From assembly GCA_963698885.1 (NCBI GenBank), contig CAVOSJ010000003.1, positions 186,001-250,000 on the forward strand: a DNA stretch of 64,000 bases, in the 5' to 3' direction. Made by a program: the position numbers and the translations under genes. The notes below the pieces were generated by a model. It searched no databases and had not been told where the DNA came from. It saw only the letters and a list, made by a program, of their open reading frames with translations. Position 1 is the first letter of the stretch. Each line of letters begins with the position of its first letter. Source of the stretch: JBARKJ01 sp963698885 (GTDB lineage Bacteria; Nitrospirota; JACRHJ01). Shown in pieces: positions 33,010 to 44,013 of this stretch.

Positions 33010-36000
33010 TCATTTCGTAATGACCAGTCTCAGCGGCGGGCCATATGCGGTATATTTCTCCGCCGTCGTTCCGGCCACCCTCACATAAACCGTGCTCCCC
33101 AAGGCGGTCATTTTTTTCCATGCCGCGCCGGCAACGGTAAGGATGCCTGTTTTTGAAACCCCAAGCGGGAGAGGTTTAGCCGGGAAATCCTCTGTAGCGC
33201 TTGCCTGGACAGTGCAGGACGCAAAACCGGCAGTGTCCCAGGTTATGACCGGCGGAGAGTCCAAAGCTGAATCCTTGGATGGGTCGGCGATTTCCGGGCC
33301 GCCTGTCACGGATGTCAGATGCGTCCCGCTGAAGGTCGTCTCGCCCGTGGAAAGCTTTCCTGAAAACCGCCAGTAGAACGCGGGACCCAACCTGGTAATC
33401 TTAGACCACATGCCTTTGCTTGGGCTATATGATACGGTGGAGCCGTACCGAAGCTTTGGCGAACTGATTGGGGCTATGAAATAAGGCCCGGACGAGAACT
33501 GCACGAACAGCGATGAACTCGCTCCGGGATCGCATTTCATTTCGGGTATATTTAAAACATCCGTCGAGGGATTATCGGGGATGTCCGTAAAGCCTGCGTC
33601 AAGGACCAGCTTACGGCCGCTGCTGTATAACATCTCCTTCCGCGCGTCCTGCCCCGCTATCTTCCAGAATATTGCGCTTCCAAGTCGCGTGATTTTATTC
33701 CACGACTTTGCCGTAGGGTTGAACGTGGAGCTTATACCGTGGTTGTCCGAGGCGAACTTAAGACCCTTTTTGAAATCCGGCGCGCCTGAAAAATATATCT
33801 TGAAATTGCCGCAGGCGTTCGGCGCCCATTTGAAAACCGGCGGGTCCGGGAAACCGGGCGGCAGGGTATAGGCGGCCGGGCGGACAGCATTATCCGCGGG
33901 TTCAACGGAGACGGGTGAGATATGATCTATGCTTATTGGGATGGAAGTAATTGCGGAAACATTACCGGCTCTATCCGTGGCGCGCGCGCTTATAGTGAAA
34001 TTTCCCGAATTCGGAAGAGCCCATAAAAAATTCCATGTCGCCCCGCCTGAGACTTCCGTCCAGAAGCCGTCGCCGAAGGAGATTTCCACCTTGTCCAGCC
34101 CGGAGCCGTAATCCCATGCCGTCCCGGTGATGTTGGCGCTGGAGCCGCATAAAATCGAATACGGCGTGGGACCCGAAATGTTCACGACGGGAATGGCCGT
34201 ATCAAGCAATATGTTCGCGGAGCAGGTATTCGATTCGTTTCCGGCGGCGTCCATGAACTGCGCATATACTGTTTTTCCGCCGTCCCCCGCTGGCAGAGAA
34301 CAGTCCTTTGACGCGGCGAAGCTCTCCCAGGGTACAGCGCCGAAGTCGCCGTCGCTGGAAATCCGCATTGCCGTGACGCCGCTTGAATCTGTCGCCGAAA
34401 GCGTTAGAGTAACCAGCGTCTGGTTTGTCGCGGGCGAATCGTTATTTATGCTTATCCTGCCCGCTGGCTTCGTGTTGTCCACCGTCATGTTGTTCCCGGC
34501 GCCGGGGGTCTCAATATTGCCCAGGTTATCGACGGCTCGGGACTGGAGCGTATATTTCCCGTCGGCAGGCATTGTCGTCGAATAGCTCCAGGCCGACCAG
34601 GACCCGTTTCCGGAGGTATCGTCGGCGCCCATCCAGTTACCCGTTACCGGCGACAGGACCTGAACCTGATTGATTCCCAAGCCGGAGTCGTCTATGGCCG
34701 TGCCGGTTACGGCAAGTTCAGCGCCGCTGATTAACGCGCCGTCTTTTGGCGAGCTGATGGCGGACGAAGGTTCAGCATTGTCTACGGTTATATTAACCCC
34801 GGGCAGGGGAGCCTCCATGATATTTGAATAATCTATGGCGCGCGACTGGAGTGTATATCCGCCGTCGACGGGCATAGTCGTCGAAGCTCTCCAGGTGGAC
34901 CATGACCCGTCGCCGGAGGTATCGGAGGCATCAACCCATTGATATGAGCCTGAGACCGGAAGCAGTACCTGCACAATATTTACTCCATAGCCCGCGTCAT
35001 TTGCCGTCCCGTTTATCGTCATAACCATGCCGCTTAAAGCGCCGGGCGCAGGCGAAGAAATGGCGGAAACGGCAGACGTATTGTCCACTATGGCTGTAAT
35101 CTCCGCACCGGCGCCCTCTGCGTTGCCTGCGTTATCCGTGGCGCGTGATTCAATCAAATAAGCGCCGTCAGCGGGGACAGTCCAGGTATAGCTCCATTTC
35201 TTCCATGAGCCGCCTTCGCCGTCCGTCACACCGTCCTCGGGGCCTTTCCATGTGCTGCCGCCGTCAGTGGAGATTTCTATCTTCTGGACACCACAGCCAT
35301 TGCCGTCCGACGCGCTTCCGGTGATGGTGAAACTTGCTCCGCTTACAAGCAGGGCGTCCCCTCGACTTTTAAAAATACCCTCCGGGACGCCTGCGAATAA
35401 AGTGCTGTCCTTGTCGTATTCCGGGGAGATTGCAAGGGCCTGCACCCCGGAGCCGGTCAGGCCGGAATTGCAGAGAGTCCAGCTCGCTCCGCCGTCCGCT
35501 GATTTGAATACGCCGCCGCCCGTCCCGATATAGAGGGTATTATCAGACGCGAACGCGGGCGATATTGCCAGGCCGGTTATGGAAAGGCCGCCTATGCCGG
35601 CATTTATCCCGCTCCAGCTTGCTCCGCCGTCCGTGGATTTATAAACGGCAGGGCTGGAGCCATCGGAAACGGTCCCATAGGCGAAGACGGTTTTATCGGA
35701 TGCGTATTCAGGAGAAATCCCAATGACGGATATGTAGTCGCTGTCCATCCCTGAATTGACCAGGTTCCAGCTTGCTCCGCCGTCCGTGGATTTGAACAAC
35801 CCCGCGCCTGCCGTCCCGGCGAAAATAGTGTTGTCCGTTGCAAAATCCGGCGACAAGGCGAGTGCGAGCGCACGCTGGGAAAGCGGTGCCCCGGCCGGAT
35901 ACCAGCTTGCTCCGGCGTCAATCGTTTTATAAATATCCCCGCTTTGGGTCCCGACGAATAATGTCCCGTCCACGGCGTAATTTGGAGAGAACGCTATATC

Positions 36001-37308
36001 GCGGCGGCCATCCGATGGCAGACCGACGCCTGAGGAAGACCATGTTGCGCCGCTGTCCGTGCTCTTGAATATCCCGCTTTCCGTCCCTGTGAAGACGCAA
36101 TGGTCCGAGGCGTAGGCCGGAGATACGGCGACCTTCCAACATTTTAAATCGGTAAGGCCCGATTTTATGGCCGCCCAGCTCGCGCCGCCGTCTTCCGTTT
36201 TGAAGACGCCGCTTCCCGATGTCCCGGCAAAAGCGGTGTGGTCGTTTGCGTAATCAGGCGAAACGGCAATCGATGCGGCCGCAACCGGGTTGACTTTTTT
36301 CCATAAAAAGGCATATATCGAAGACGAGGGCTTTGTATTGTCCACCGTTAAAAGCGTCCCAGGGCTGGGTGATTCAACGTTATTTACATTGTCGGTGGCG
36401 CGGGACTGGACCCGGTAGGTGCCTTCGGCTGGCGGCGCGAATGAAAAGAGCCACGTCGCCCATCCGTCGGCCTGCAAAGTGCTATCAGACAATACCCAGG
36501 TCTTGCCCCCGTCGGTCGAGACCTCAACTTTTTTTACCCCGGAACCCGTGCCGTCCACGGCTGTGCCGGAAATTTGAACAGTTGTTCCTGAGAAGTAAGA
36601 GCTTGTAGCCAGGGCGATGGACGATTCCGGCGGCGTAGTATCGAGGAAAACCCCGGAGCTTATGACGTCCGACCAGTTCCCTGCGGCGTCAGCCAGCTGC
36701 GAATGCACAAGCTTGTAGCCGTCCCCGGGAGTGAGGTTCCAGCTTTTTACAGCCCCATATGTCTCCGTGGGCGACCAGCCGCCCGTGTAGTTGCCAAACC
36801 TCATCCCCGAAATCTGATTGTTATCCGATCCGCTCAGGTGCAGAGTCACAGTTGTCGAATTGGTATACTTATCACCGCAGTTTATATGCATATACGTTAA
36901 GACGGGTTTTACAGTATCTAATATTATCGAGCTGGAATACACCTCCGAGGCGGTTTCTTCCTGGCTGCACAATTGAATGCAGTTGCCCCAGGAATCCGTA
37001 CCGCAGCAGTACGTAGATATATAGGTATAGTGAGCGGTAACCTGTATTGTTTTGACGCCGTCGCCCGGGCTTAAGCTGAACCTGGCGATATTTGCCGGCG
37101 CGATGGACATGACCGTTCCTCCAGGCTCCCCTATGTCCAGGCTGGTTGTAGTCGGAGGGTAGCTGATAGAGAGGGTGACGGTTGTGCTGTTCGTATAGGC
37201 CGCGCCGCCGGCGATGGTTATACTTCCGTCCGCATATGCGGGGATGACTGGTGAAAGCAGACAAACCAGAAAGGACAGGAACAGTAATCTTAGAACTGAA
37301 TTTCGCAT
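33010..37308 (-). CDS. Large secreted protein: Ig-like repeats, seven-repeat propeller region, three C-terminal repeats
   Basis: 1432 residues. Residues 1-26 are a signal peptide ending in AYA. Residues ~30-340 and ~660-1170 hold Ig-like modules (TNSTTVTLxL; DGxYxLQSRAxDxxGN; TVDNxxPSS). Residues ~345-650 contain seven copies of a BNR/Ycf48-like unit (YAxDxTxFAGTxxGxFKSTDGGASW), enough for a seven-bladed propeller. Residues ~1180-1432 have three ~80-residue repeats ending W-x-K-I/M-T-x-LG-x-x-x-Y/F-x-R/K. No membrane anchor or sortase/PEP signal is visible at the C-terminus. A cell-surface or secreted binding role is inferred. Confidence 0.8.
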   Translation of the reverse strand: MRNSVLRLLFLSFLVCLLSPVIPAYADGSITIAGGAAYTNSTTVTLSISYPPTTTSLDIGEPGGTVMSIAPANIARFSLSPGDGVKTIQVTAHYTYISTYCCGTDSWGNCIQLCSQEETASEVYSSSIILDTVKPVLTYMHINCGDKYTNSTTVTLHLSGSDNNQISGMRFGNYTGGWSPTETYGAVKSWNLTPGDGYKLVHSQLADAAGNWSDVISSGVFLDTTPPESSIALATSSYFSGTTVQISGTAVDGTGSGVKKVEVSTDGGKTWVLSDSTLQADGWATWLFSFAPPAEGTYRVQSRATDNVNNVESPSPGTLLTVDNTKPSSSIYAFLWKKVNPVAAASIAVSPDYANDHTAFAGTSGSGVFKTEDGGASWAAIKSGLTDLKCWKVAVSPAYASDHCVFTGTESGIFKSTDSGATWSSSGVGLPSDGRRDIAFSPNYAVDGTLFVGTQSGDIYKTIDAGASWYPAGAPLSQRALALALSPDFATDNTIFAGTAGAGLFKSTDGGASWNLVNSGMDSDYISVIGISPEYASDKTVFAYGTVSDGSSPAVYKSTDGGASWSGINAGIGGLSITGLAISPAFASDNTLYIGTGGGVFKSADGGASWTLCNSGLTGSGVQALAISPEYDKDSTLFAGVPEGIFKSRGDALLVSGASFTITGSASDGNGCGVQKIEISTDGGSTWKGPEDGVTDGEGGSWKKWSYTWTVPADGAYLIESRATDNAGNAEGAGAEITAIVDNTSAVSAISSPAPGALSGMVMTINGTANDAGYGVNIVQVLLPVSGSYQWVDASDTSGDGSWSTWRASTTMPVDGGYTLQSRAIDYSNIMEAPLPGVNITVDNAEPSSAISSPKDGALISGAELAVTGTAIDDSGLGINQVQVLSPVTGNWMGADDTSGNGSWSAWSYSTTMPADGKYTLQSRAVDNLGNIETPGAGNNMTVDNTKPAGRISINNDSPATNQTLVTLTLSATDSSGVTAMRISSDGDFGAVPWESFAASKDCSLPAGDGGKTVYAQFMDAAGNESNTCSANILLDTAIPVVNISGPTPYSILCGSSANITGTAWDYGSGLDKVEISFGDGFWTEVSGGATWNFLWALPNSGNFTISARATDRAGNVSAITSIPISIDHISPVSVEPADNAVRPAAYTLPPGFPDPPVFKWAPNACGNFKIYFSGAPDFKKGLKFASDNHGISSTFNPTAKSWNKITRLGSAIFWKIAGQDARKEMLYSSGRKLVLDAGFTDIPDNPSTDVLNIPEMKCDPGASSSLFVQFSSGPYFIAPISSPKLRYGSTVSYSPSKGMWSKITRLGPAFYWRFSGKLSTGETTFSGTHLTSVTGGPEIADPSKDSALDSPPVITWDTAGFASCTVQASATEDFPAKPLPLGVSKTGILTVAGAAWKKMTALGSTVYVRVAGTTAEKYTAYGPPLRLVITK

Positions 37309-37664
37309 TGCCTACCCAAATTAGATCTTTTACAAGCTCCGCTGTAATGTAATAAAAGGCATTATTTTTTAGCATTTATAACCAAAAAAAGAAATCTGGG
37401 ATTTTTACCAGGGCTTAACTGATAATTTTTTAATAATTTATCTTTTTGAAACTTCAATTTTATGAATGTTTTTAATGACTTATAATTAAAATAGTAAATA
37501 TATTCATTACGGTAGTGAAATACGTTTTCAATAAAAAATAAAAAAAGAGCGTTATCGAGTAAATAATTCAGCGTTAATTCGCTCATTTATTATATTGGCT
37601 TATTGATTGTCAGGTGAAGAGATTGACGAAAGAATGGAAATCCGAGGAATGTCTTGTTTAGAAA
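37309..37664. other. AT-rich intergenic region
   Basis: About 350 bases, markedly richer in A and T than the rest of the window, between two minus-strand genes. A 74-codon minus-strand frame (37362-37586) rich in F, Y, K and N exists but has no ribosome-binding site and looks compositional. Promoters for the large secreted protein probably lie here. Confidence 0.6.
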
Positions 37665-38870
37665 CTAAAGTTGCTCAGACGCTATCTGCATTATGTCTTT
37701 TATCTTCAGGGCGGTCTTGTAGCTTGTCTGCTTTATAGCCAGGTGCATGCGCTCGTAGCACGCAGGACAGTTAATGGCGAGAGTATTTGCGCCAAGCGCC
37801 TCTGCGTCCTTTATCACTTCGAGCGCAATGTCGCATGAGACTTTCGTGAAGTCCTCCGTCTGGGCGCGCCTGATACCGCCTCCCGCTCCGCAGCACTTGG
37901 AAAACTGACGGTTTCGTTCCATCTCCAGGAATTTCACTCCCGGTATAGACTTTATAACTTTTCTCGGCTCCTCTACGACATAAGGCTTTCCGCGCGAGAT
38001 ATAACAGGGGTCGTGGTAGCAGAGCGTCTCACCGAGTTCCTTCGTAAACTTTATCTTCCCGGCCGTCACTGCGCCCGCCACTTCCTGCGAGATGTGTATT
38101 ACCTCAAACGGCAGCCTGCCGCCGACGTACTTCGCCCAATTATTACTCAGGAAGCTCATGCAGCAAGCGCAGGTCGTTACTAACCTCTTCACGCCCATAT
38201 CCACAAACCCGCGGACGTTGTGCCGCACCATCTCCTCTATCATGTCCTCGAACCCCAGCACCATAAGCGGGAACCCGCAGCACTGCTCCTCTTCGAGCAT
38301 CGCAAAGCCGCCATGTATTGCCTCGAGCATGCGGGCCGCGCCGAGCGCCATCGGCGGAGCGGAGAACGACACGCCGCAACCGACGAAATATCCGACCTCG
38401 TGCCTGTCCGTAAACTTCAGGTCAGCCGGGCGCCAGTCCCATTTCTCCGAGATATCCCTCTCGTAAGGCGTCTTTCTGCGGCGGTAGAGGTCCGGCACCG
38501 TCTTCTGGTTGCCCACCGGCTGATATCCGAGTTTTACAACCTCCGCCCTGAGCGCCGCCCACAGCTTCTGCGTATTTATCCCGACCGGGCAGACCGTCCC
38601 GCAAACGCCGCAGGTCGTGCATTTATAGAGGTGGCTGATAAAACCCTCCATCTCCTCGCTCGAAGGTTTCTTTTTCCCGAATAGTCTTGCCAGAAGTCCG
38701 TCAGATGATTCGATGAGGTATTTGAAATGCCTTATCTTCTCCGGCGGGGAGGCGGATAAATCTCCGGACGCCGCCTGCACTGGGCAGAATTTCAGGCACT
38801 GGCCGCATCCGGTGCAGGCGTCGAGCTCGATAAGTTGAAGGTTTGTCAGTTTTGATGTTTTCTTTTTCAT
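37665..38870 (-). CDS. HdrD/GlpC-like iron-sulfur oxidoreductase
   Basis: A 401-residue cytoplasmic protein. Two [4Fe-4S] motifs (CTGCGQCLKFCP, CTTCGVCGTVCP) are followed by two cysteine-rich CCG domains (EEEQCCGFP, TTCACC; KCCGAGGG, NCPAC). This is the layout of HdrD, DsrK, TmcB and GlpC. ATG at 38870 overlaps the stop of the cytochrome b-like gene, forming a two-gene unit for electron transfer between the membrane quinone pool and a cytoplasmic thiol or other acceptor. It is not clearly DsrK because no dsr genes are present. Confidence 0.88.
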   Translation of the reverse strand: MKKKTSKLTNLQLIELDACTGCGQCLKFCPVQAASGDLSASPPEKIRHFKYLIESSDGLLARLFGKKKPSSEEMEGFISHLYKCTTCGVCGTVCPVGINTQKLWAALRAEVVKLGYQPVGNQKTVPDLYRRRKTPYERDISEKWDWRPADLKFTDRHEVGYFVGCGVSFSAPPMALGAARMLEAIHGGFAMLEEEQCCGFPLMVLGFEDMIEEMVRHNVRGFVDMGVKRLVTTCACCMSFLSNNWAKYVGGRLPFEVIHISQEVAGAVTAGKIKFTKELGETLCYHDPCYISRGKPYVVEEPRKVIKSIPGVKFLEMERNRQFSKCCGAGGGIRRAQTEDFTKVSCDIALEVIKDAEALGANTLAINCPACYERMHLAIKQTSYKTALKIKDIMQIASEQL

Positions 38871-39649
38871 GCTATACCTGCCGCCCTTTCGCGCCGCTTT
38901 GCGGCGGCCGTCGTTATCTGCGCGGCAAAAATGTGGAAGATTTTTGAATAGGGGATATAGGCCACGAAGAACAGCGCGAGCAGGGCATGCAGCGCCCATA
39001 CGGCGTTGTAAGCCGTCATGGCATTCCCCATCGTCATGCCCGCGCACAGATGCTTAAACAGAAGCCCGAGCGGCGAGTACGCCTCGTCCGACCAGCTGGC
39101 CACCGTAAAGCGGAGTCCCTGCATGATGAAAGAGCTTACCGCTATCGTCAGCAGGAGGAACAGAAGGAAATAGTCGTAGCCGCTGGAGGTAACCATGTTG
39201 GAAAAGAACCTGCGTACGATAGCGTACACGACACCAATGATAAAGAAAATGCCCGCCCAGTTCAGCACTGCCTTGAAGAAAATAAACCTGTCGCCTGTCA
39301 GTAGGCCGCTGTCGAATACCTTGACGTTTAAAAGCACAGAGATGCTGCCAAGTAATAAAAGCAGGAAAGACCATTTGATAGCGATCAGGATAATCGCCCT
39401 GCCGGTAGAGATGCGGAACGAGCGTTTTGCCAGCAGGCAGCCGGAGGAAAAGAGGGTAGAGAGCGAGAGGGCCGCAAGCCCAAAAACAGAAGGCTTCCCT
39501 TCCAGTTCGCCTTCTTCCACAAGCCCGCCGGCCCATATTTTCAGTTTTTTATAGGAGCCCGAAAAGAAAACGAGCAAGGCAATTACTTCGAGGACACGAA
39601 ATGCCTGGATGAGAAAAGGATAGATACCCCAGAATTCAGACCGCTCCAA
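38867..39649 (-). CDS. HdrE/NarI-like membrane cytochrome b subunit
   Basis: 260 residues with about six hydrophobic segments. Histidines in LFKHLCAG, WALHALLA and IFHIFAAQ are candidate haem b ligands. The architecture resembles NarI/HdrE/DsrM gamma subunits. TTG start with GGAGG upstream. Coupled with the HdrD-like gene, it should exchange electrons with the quinone pool. It is divergent from the sensor kinase that governs the corrinoid operon. Confidence 0.8.
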   Translation of the reverse strand: MERSEFWGIYPFLIQAFRVLEVIALLVFFSGSYKKLKIWAGGLVEEGELEGKPSVFGLAALSLSTLFSSGCLLAKRSFRISTGRAIILIAIKWSFLLLLLGSISVLLNVKVFDSGLLTGDRFIFFKAVLNWAGIFFIIGVVYAIVRRFFSNMVTSSGYDYFLLFLLLTIAVSSFIMQGLRFTVASWSDEAYSPLGLLFKHLCAGMTMGNAMTAYNAVWALHALLALFFVAYIPYSKIFHIFAAQITTAAAKRRERAAGIA

Positions 39650-39777
39650 GGTAAAACCTCCAATGAATAATATAGAATAATGATTAGCATGACTGACCTA
39701 ACTTGTCAACAATTAACTTGACTTTTGGGGAATTTTTCCCCAAAATATCTGTTATTACCCTTTTTCCAGGTGTTTCT

Positions 39778-42208
39778 ATGGCAAGTCCGCTCAAAACCGT
39801 CCTCTCCGAAGTCAGGCCGGAAACCGCCCTTGAGGTTCTCGATCTGGTCGGCCTTCCTGCGTTTGCCCTGGACAAAGAATCCCGCATCACTTCCATAAAC
39901 CAGGCTGCCCAGGTTATTTTTTCCTATACGCCGCCGGAAATAGCCGGTAAACGAGTAGACCTGGTAATACCGGATTTTCAGAGTCTTATAGGCGCTGAGG
40001 ACATGGAGTCTCTCTGTCTCCGTAAGGATGGAGAAGCCTTTCCCGCGGAATTTTCAGTATTTGATTACAAGAGCATCCGCGTTGTGGCCGTGCGCGACGT
40101 TTCAGAGCGAAAAAGGCTGGAACAGAAGGCCGTGCAGCGGACGAAGGAACTGAACGCGTTCAGTGCGCTCACGACTACGGTCAGCAAGTCTATGGATACC
40201 GCGCGCATCGCGGGAGAAGCGGTAGGCATGATCATGAGGGTCATGGGTGCGGAGGCGGGCTGGATTTATCTCGTGGATGAGGAGACGGGGGAGCTAAGAC
40301 TCAAGGAGCACAAGGGTTTGACGGATGCCTTCTTTAAAGAAAAGAGCGTGAAGCCGAACCAGTTCTTCAGCGGACGGGTCGCGGCGAGCGGACGGCCGCT
40401 TACGGTCAGGAAGGCATCCGAAGATCCGCGCGTAGACCGTCCCCGAATGGCTGAAGCGGGTATCGAGAGCATCGCCGGCGTGCCGATACTCTCAAGAGGC
40501 GCGGTACTTGGCGTGCTGGGAGTGGCGAGCCGGACGCCTTCCCGGTTCACGGCGATGGACATGAAGCTTCTCGTCATGCTCGGGAACCATATCGGCATTG
40601 CGCTGGAGAATGCCAGACTCTTTGAAAAGCTTACCGAGAAGATAACCCAGATAGGCGTAATCAGCGAGGTGGCGGGGATAATAAATTCCAGCCTCAGCAT
40701 CGGCGCGATATTCCGCCTGCTCGCATCCGAGACCCGCAGGCTTGTCCGCTACGACCGCGCGAGCATAAACCTCCTCACCCCCGGCGGGAAATGGATGAAT
40801 ATATTCGCGGTCGATACGGAAATGGCGACGCGGTTGACCAAGGGGATGAAGGCTCCGGTCGAAGGCACAAGCTCCGGCTGGGTCACGCTGAATAACAAGC
40901 CTTTCATAAACAGCGACCTGAAGACCGCCGCGGCTTTCCCGCTCGATGAAAGGCTCCTAAGCGAAGGCATCCGTTCCACCGTAAGCGTCCCGCTCTACCA
41001 TGGGACGGTACTGGGCTCCTTCAACCTCGACAGCACGGAGCCGGGCGCATACTCGGAGCGCGACCTCGAAGTGCTCGTCCCGGTTGCGAAGCATATCTCC
41101 ATCGCCATACAGAACGCGACTCTTTTCGAGGAGATAAGCAGGGAGAAGAAGGAGTGGGAGAAGACTTTCGACGCAATAACCGACATGGTCTGGATACAAG
41201 GCCCGGGCCACGAGATAATGAGGGCGAACCGCTCGGTGCTGAAGCGCACGGGGCTGCCTTACAAAGAGGTCATGGGGCAAAAATGCTCTGTGATACTGAG
41301 GGCGCTGGGCATAAACCCGCGCGAGACGCCCTGCCCGTCGATTATGGAATGCAAAGAGCCGACCTTCCGCGAAGTTGCGGACGGCAGGGGCAACACCTTC
41401 CACTTCTGGACGTATCCCCTTTTAGACGATGACGGAAGGCAGTTCGCGCTGGTGAGCTACTGCAAGGACGTAACGGGCCAGAAGAAGATGGAGCAGCACA
41501 TGCTGCGCTCCGACAAGCTCGCATCCCTGGGTCGCCTCGCGGCGGGGATAGCGCACGAAATAAACAATCCTATGGGCATAATAGCGGGTTACTCCGAGGC
41601 CCTTATAGACAGGGCAAGAGATGAAAAGCTTCACGCTCTTGGGGAGTTCGAGGACTTTCCCGAATACCTGGAGACGATAAACAAGGAAATATTCCGCTGC
41701 AAGAACATTTTAACCGGCCTCCTCGATTTCGCGCGCCCGTCCGGCGGGACGGCGAGGGAAGTTGACATAAACGACCTCGTCAAGGAGGTCCTGCTTCTGG
41801 TACGCCACAAGGTCGAAAAGGCAGGACAGTCCGTTGTCCTGGAGCCAGGCCAGGGCCTGCCGCTGCTCAGCGCGGAGCCGGGGCAGCTGCGGCAGCTGTT
41901 CATGAACCTGATTATCAACTCTCTCTATTTCATGCCGAAGGGCGGGAAGGTGACGATAAGGACCGCCGTCTCTTTAAACGGCGGGGAGGTCGAAACGAGC
42001 GTATCGGATACCGGTTGCGGAATTCCGCACGATTATATCCATAAGATATTCGACCCGTTCTTCACGACCAAGCCCACGAACGAAGGCACCGGCCTGGGGC
42101 TTGCCATATGCCACAGGATAGTCGAGGACCATGACGGCAGTATAGAGGTCGAGAGCGAACTCGGGGCAGGTACGACTTTTACGGTCAGCCTGCCGGCATT
42201 GAGGCGCA

Positions 42209-42216
<8 letters not shown>
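39778..42216 (+). CDS. Cytoplasmic multi-sensor histidine kinase (PAS-GAF-GAF-PAS)
   Basis: 812 residues with no membrane segments. PAS about 20-125, GAF about 135-280, GAF about 300-450, PAS about 465-580, HisKA with H593 in GIAHEINNPMG, and an ATPase domain (N box NLIINSLYF, DTGCGIP, GTGLGLAICHRIVE). It should phosphorylate the NtrC-type regulator that follows with an 8-base overlap. ATG 39778 is chosen because an upstream TTG at 39703 would translate a perfect hairpin (TTTTGGGGAA…TTCCCCAAAA). Two GAF domains suggest a small-molecule or redox ligand. Confidence 0.93.
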
Positions 42217-43549
<1,333 letters not shown>

Positions 43550-43558
<9 letters not shown>

Positions 43559-43585
43559 TACCTCCAGATGGGTAATAATACCCCA
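43550..43585. promoter_or_regulatory. Two tandem candidate activator sites
   Basis: GGGGAATAATACCTC and GGGTAATAATACCCC, with cores exactly 20 bases apart (two helical turns). The second is a perfect GGGTA-ATAA-TACCC palindrome. They lie about 55-85 bases upstream of the -24 element; the first overlaps the regulator's stop codon. Confidence 0.65.
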
Positions 43586-43636
43586 CGTCAATTCCTTTCC
43601 AAGCCAATAATACTATAAATATCAAGACCATTCTGG

Positions 43637-43653
43637 TTGGCACCCATCTTGCT
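43637..43653 (+). promoter_or_regulatory. Sigma-54 promoter of the corrinoid operon
   Basis: TTGGCAC-CCATC-TTGCT matches the consensus. The expected start is near 43664, only about five bases before the first ATG. Confidence 0.92.
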
Positions 43654-43668
43654 CTAATCTTGCATATT

Positions 43669-44013
43669 ATGCTTCATATACTGATCTGCACCTATGATTC
43701 GATGTTGATAAAGGGCCTGGAAAATCCGCTGCGGGACGCGGGCTTTTCAGTCACAGTAACGGACCACGCCGCAAGCGCCGTAAGGAAGGTCATGGAGAAA
43801 CTCTTTGTCGCGGTGGTGCTGGACTCGCAGGTAGTGGGTCTAAGCGTGGATGAGGCGCTTCCCATAATCCGGCACGTATCGCCAGACACAAGGGTTTTCG
43901 TTATCGGCGAGGCGGGGGCGGGCCAGGACGTATATTCCATCCCGAGACAGTCGTGCCTGCCGGAACTGATAAGGATAATCGATGCGGACTTCACAGTAAA
44001 GGAGACGGTATGA
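43669..44013 (+). CDS. Receiver-like domain protein, first gene of the corrinoid operon
   Basis: 114 residues that look like a stand-alone CheY-type fold: HILICTYDSMLIKGLENPLRDAGFSV, then FVAVVLDSQVVGLSVDEALPIIR with an Asp at the phosphorylation position, and TRVFVIGEAG. The acidic pair after beta-1 is missing (CTYDS), so it may not be phosphorylated normally. The predicted sigma-54 start gives a near-leaderless mRNA; a TTG at 43660 would lie upstream of it. ATGA overlap with the next gene. Possibly a local modulator of the operon. Confidence 0.6.
   Translation: MLHILICTYDSMLIKGLENPLRDAGFSVTVTDHAASAVRKVMEKLFVAVVLDSQVVGLSVDEALPIIRHVSPDTRVFVIGEAGAGQDVYSIPRQSCLPELIRIIDADFTVKETV

Noticed and set aside
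37362..37586. 74-codon frame in the AT-rich gap
   Set aside because: No ribosome-binding site, and its composition explains the residues.
37665..38870. Calling the HdrD-like gene dsrK or glpC
   Set aside because: No dsr or glp neighbours; only the general CCG/ferredoxin architecture is supported.
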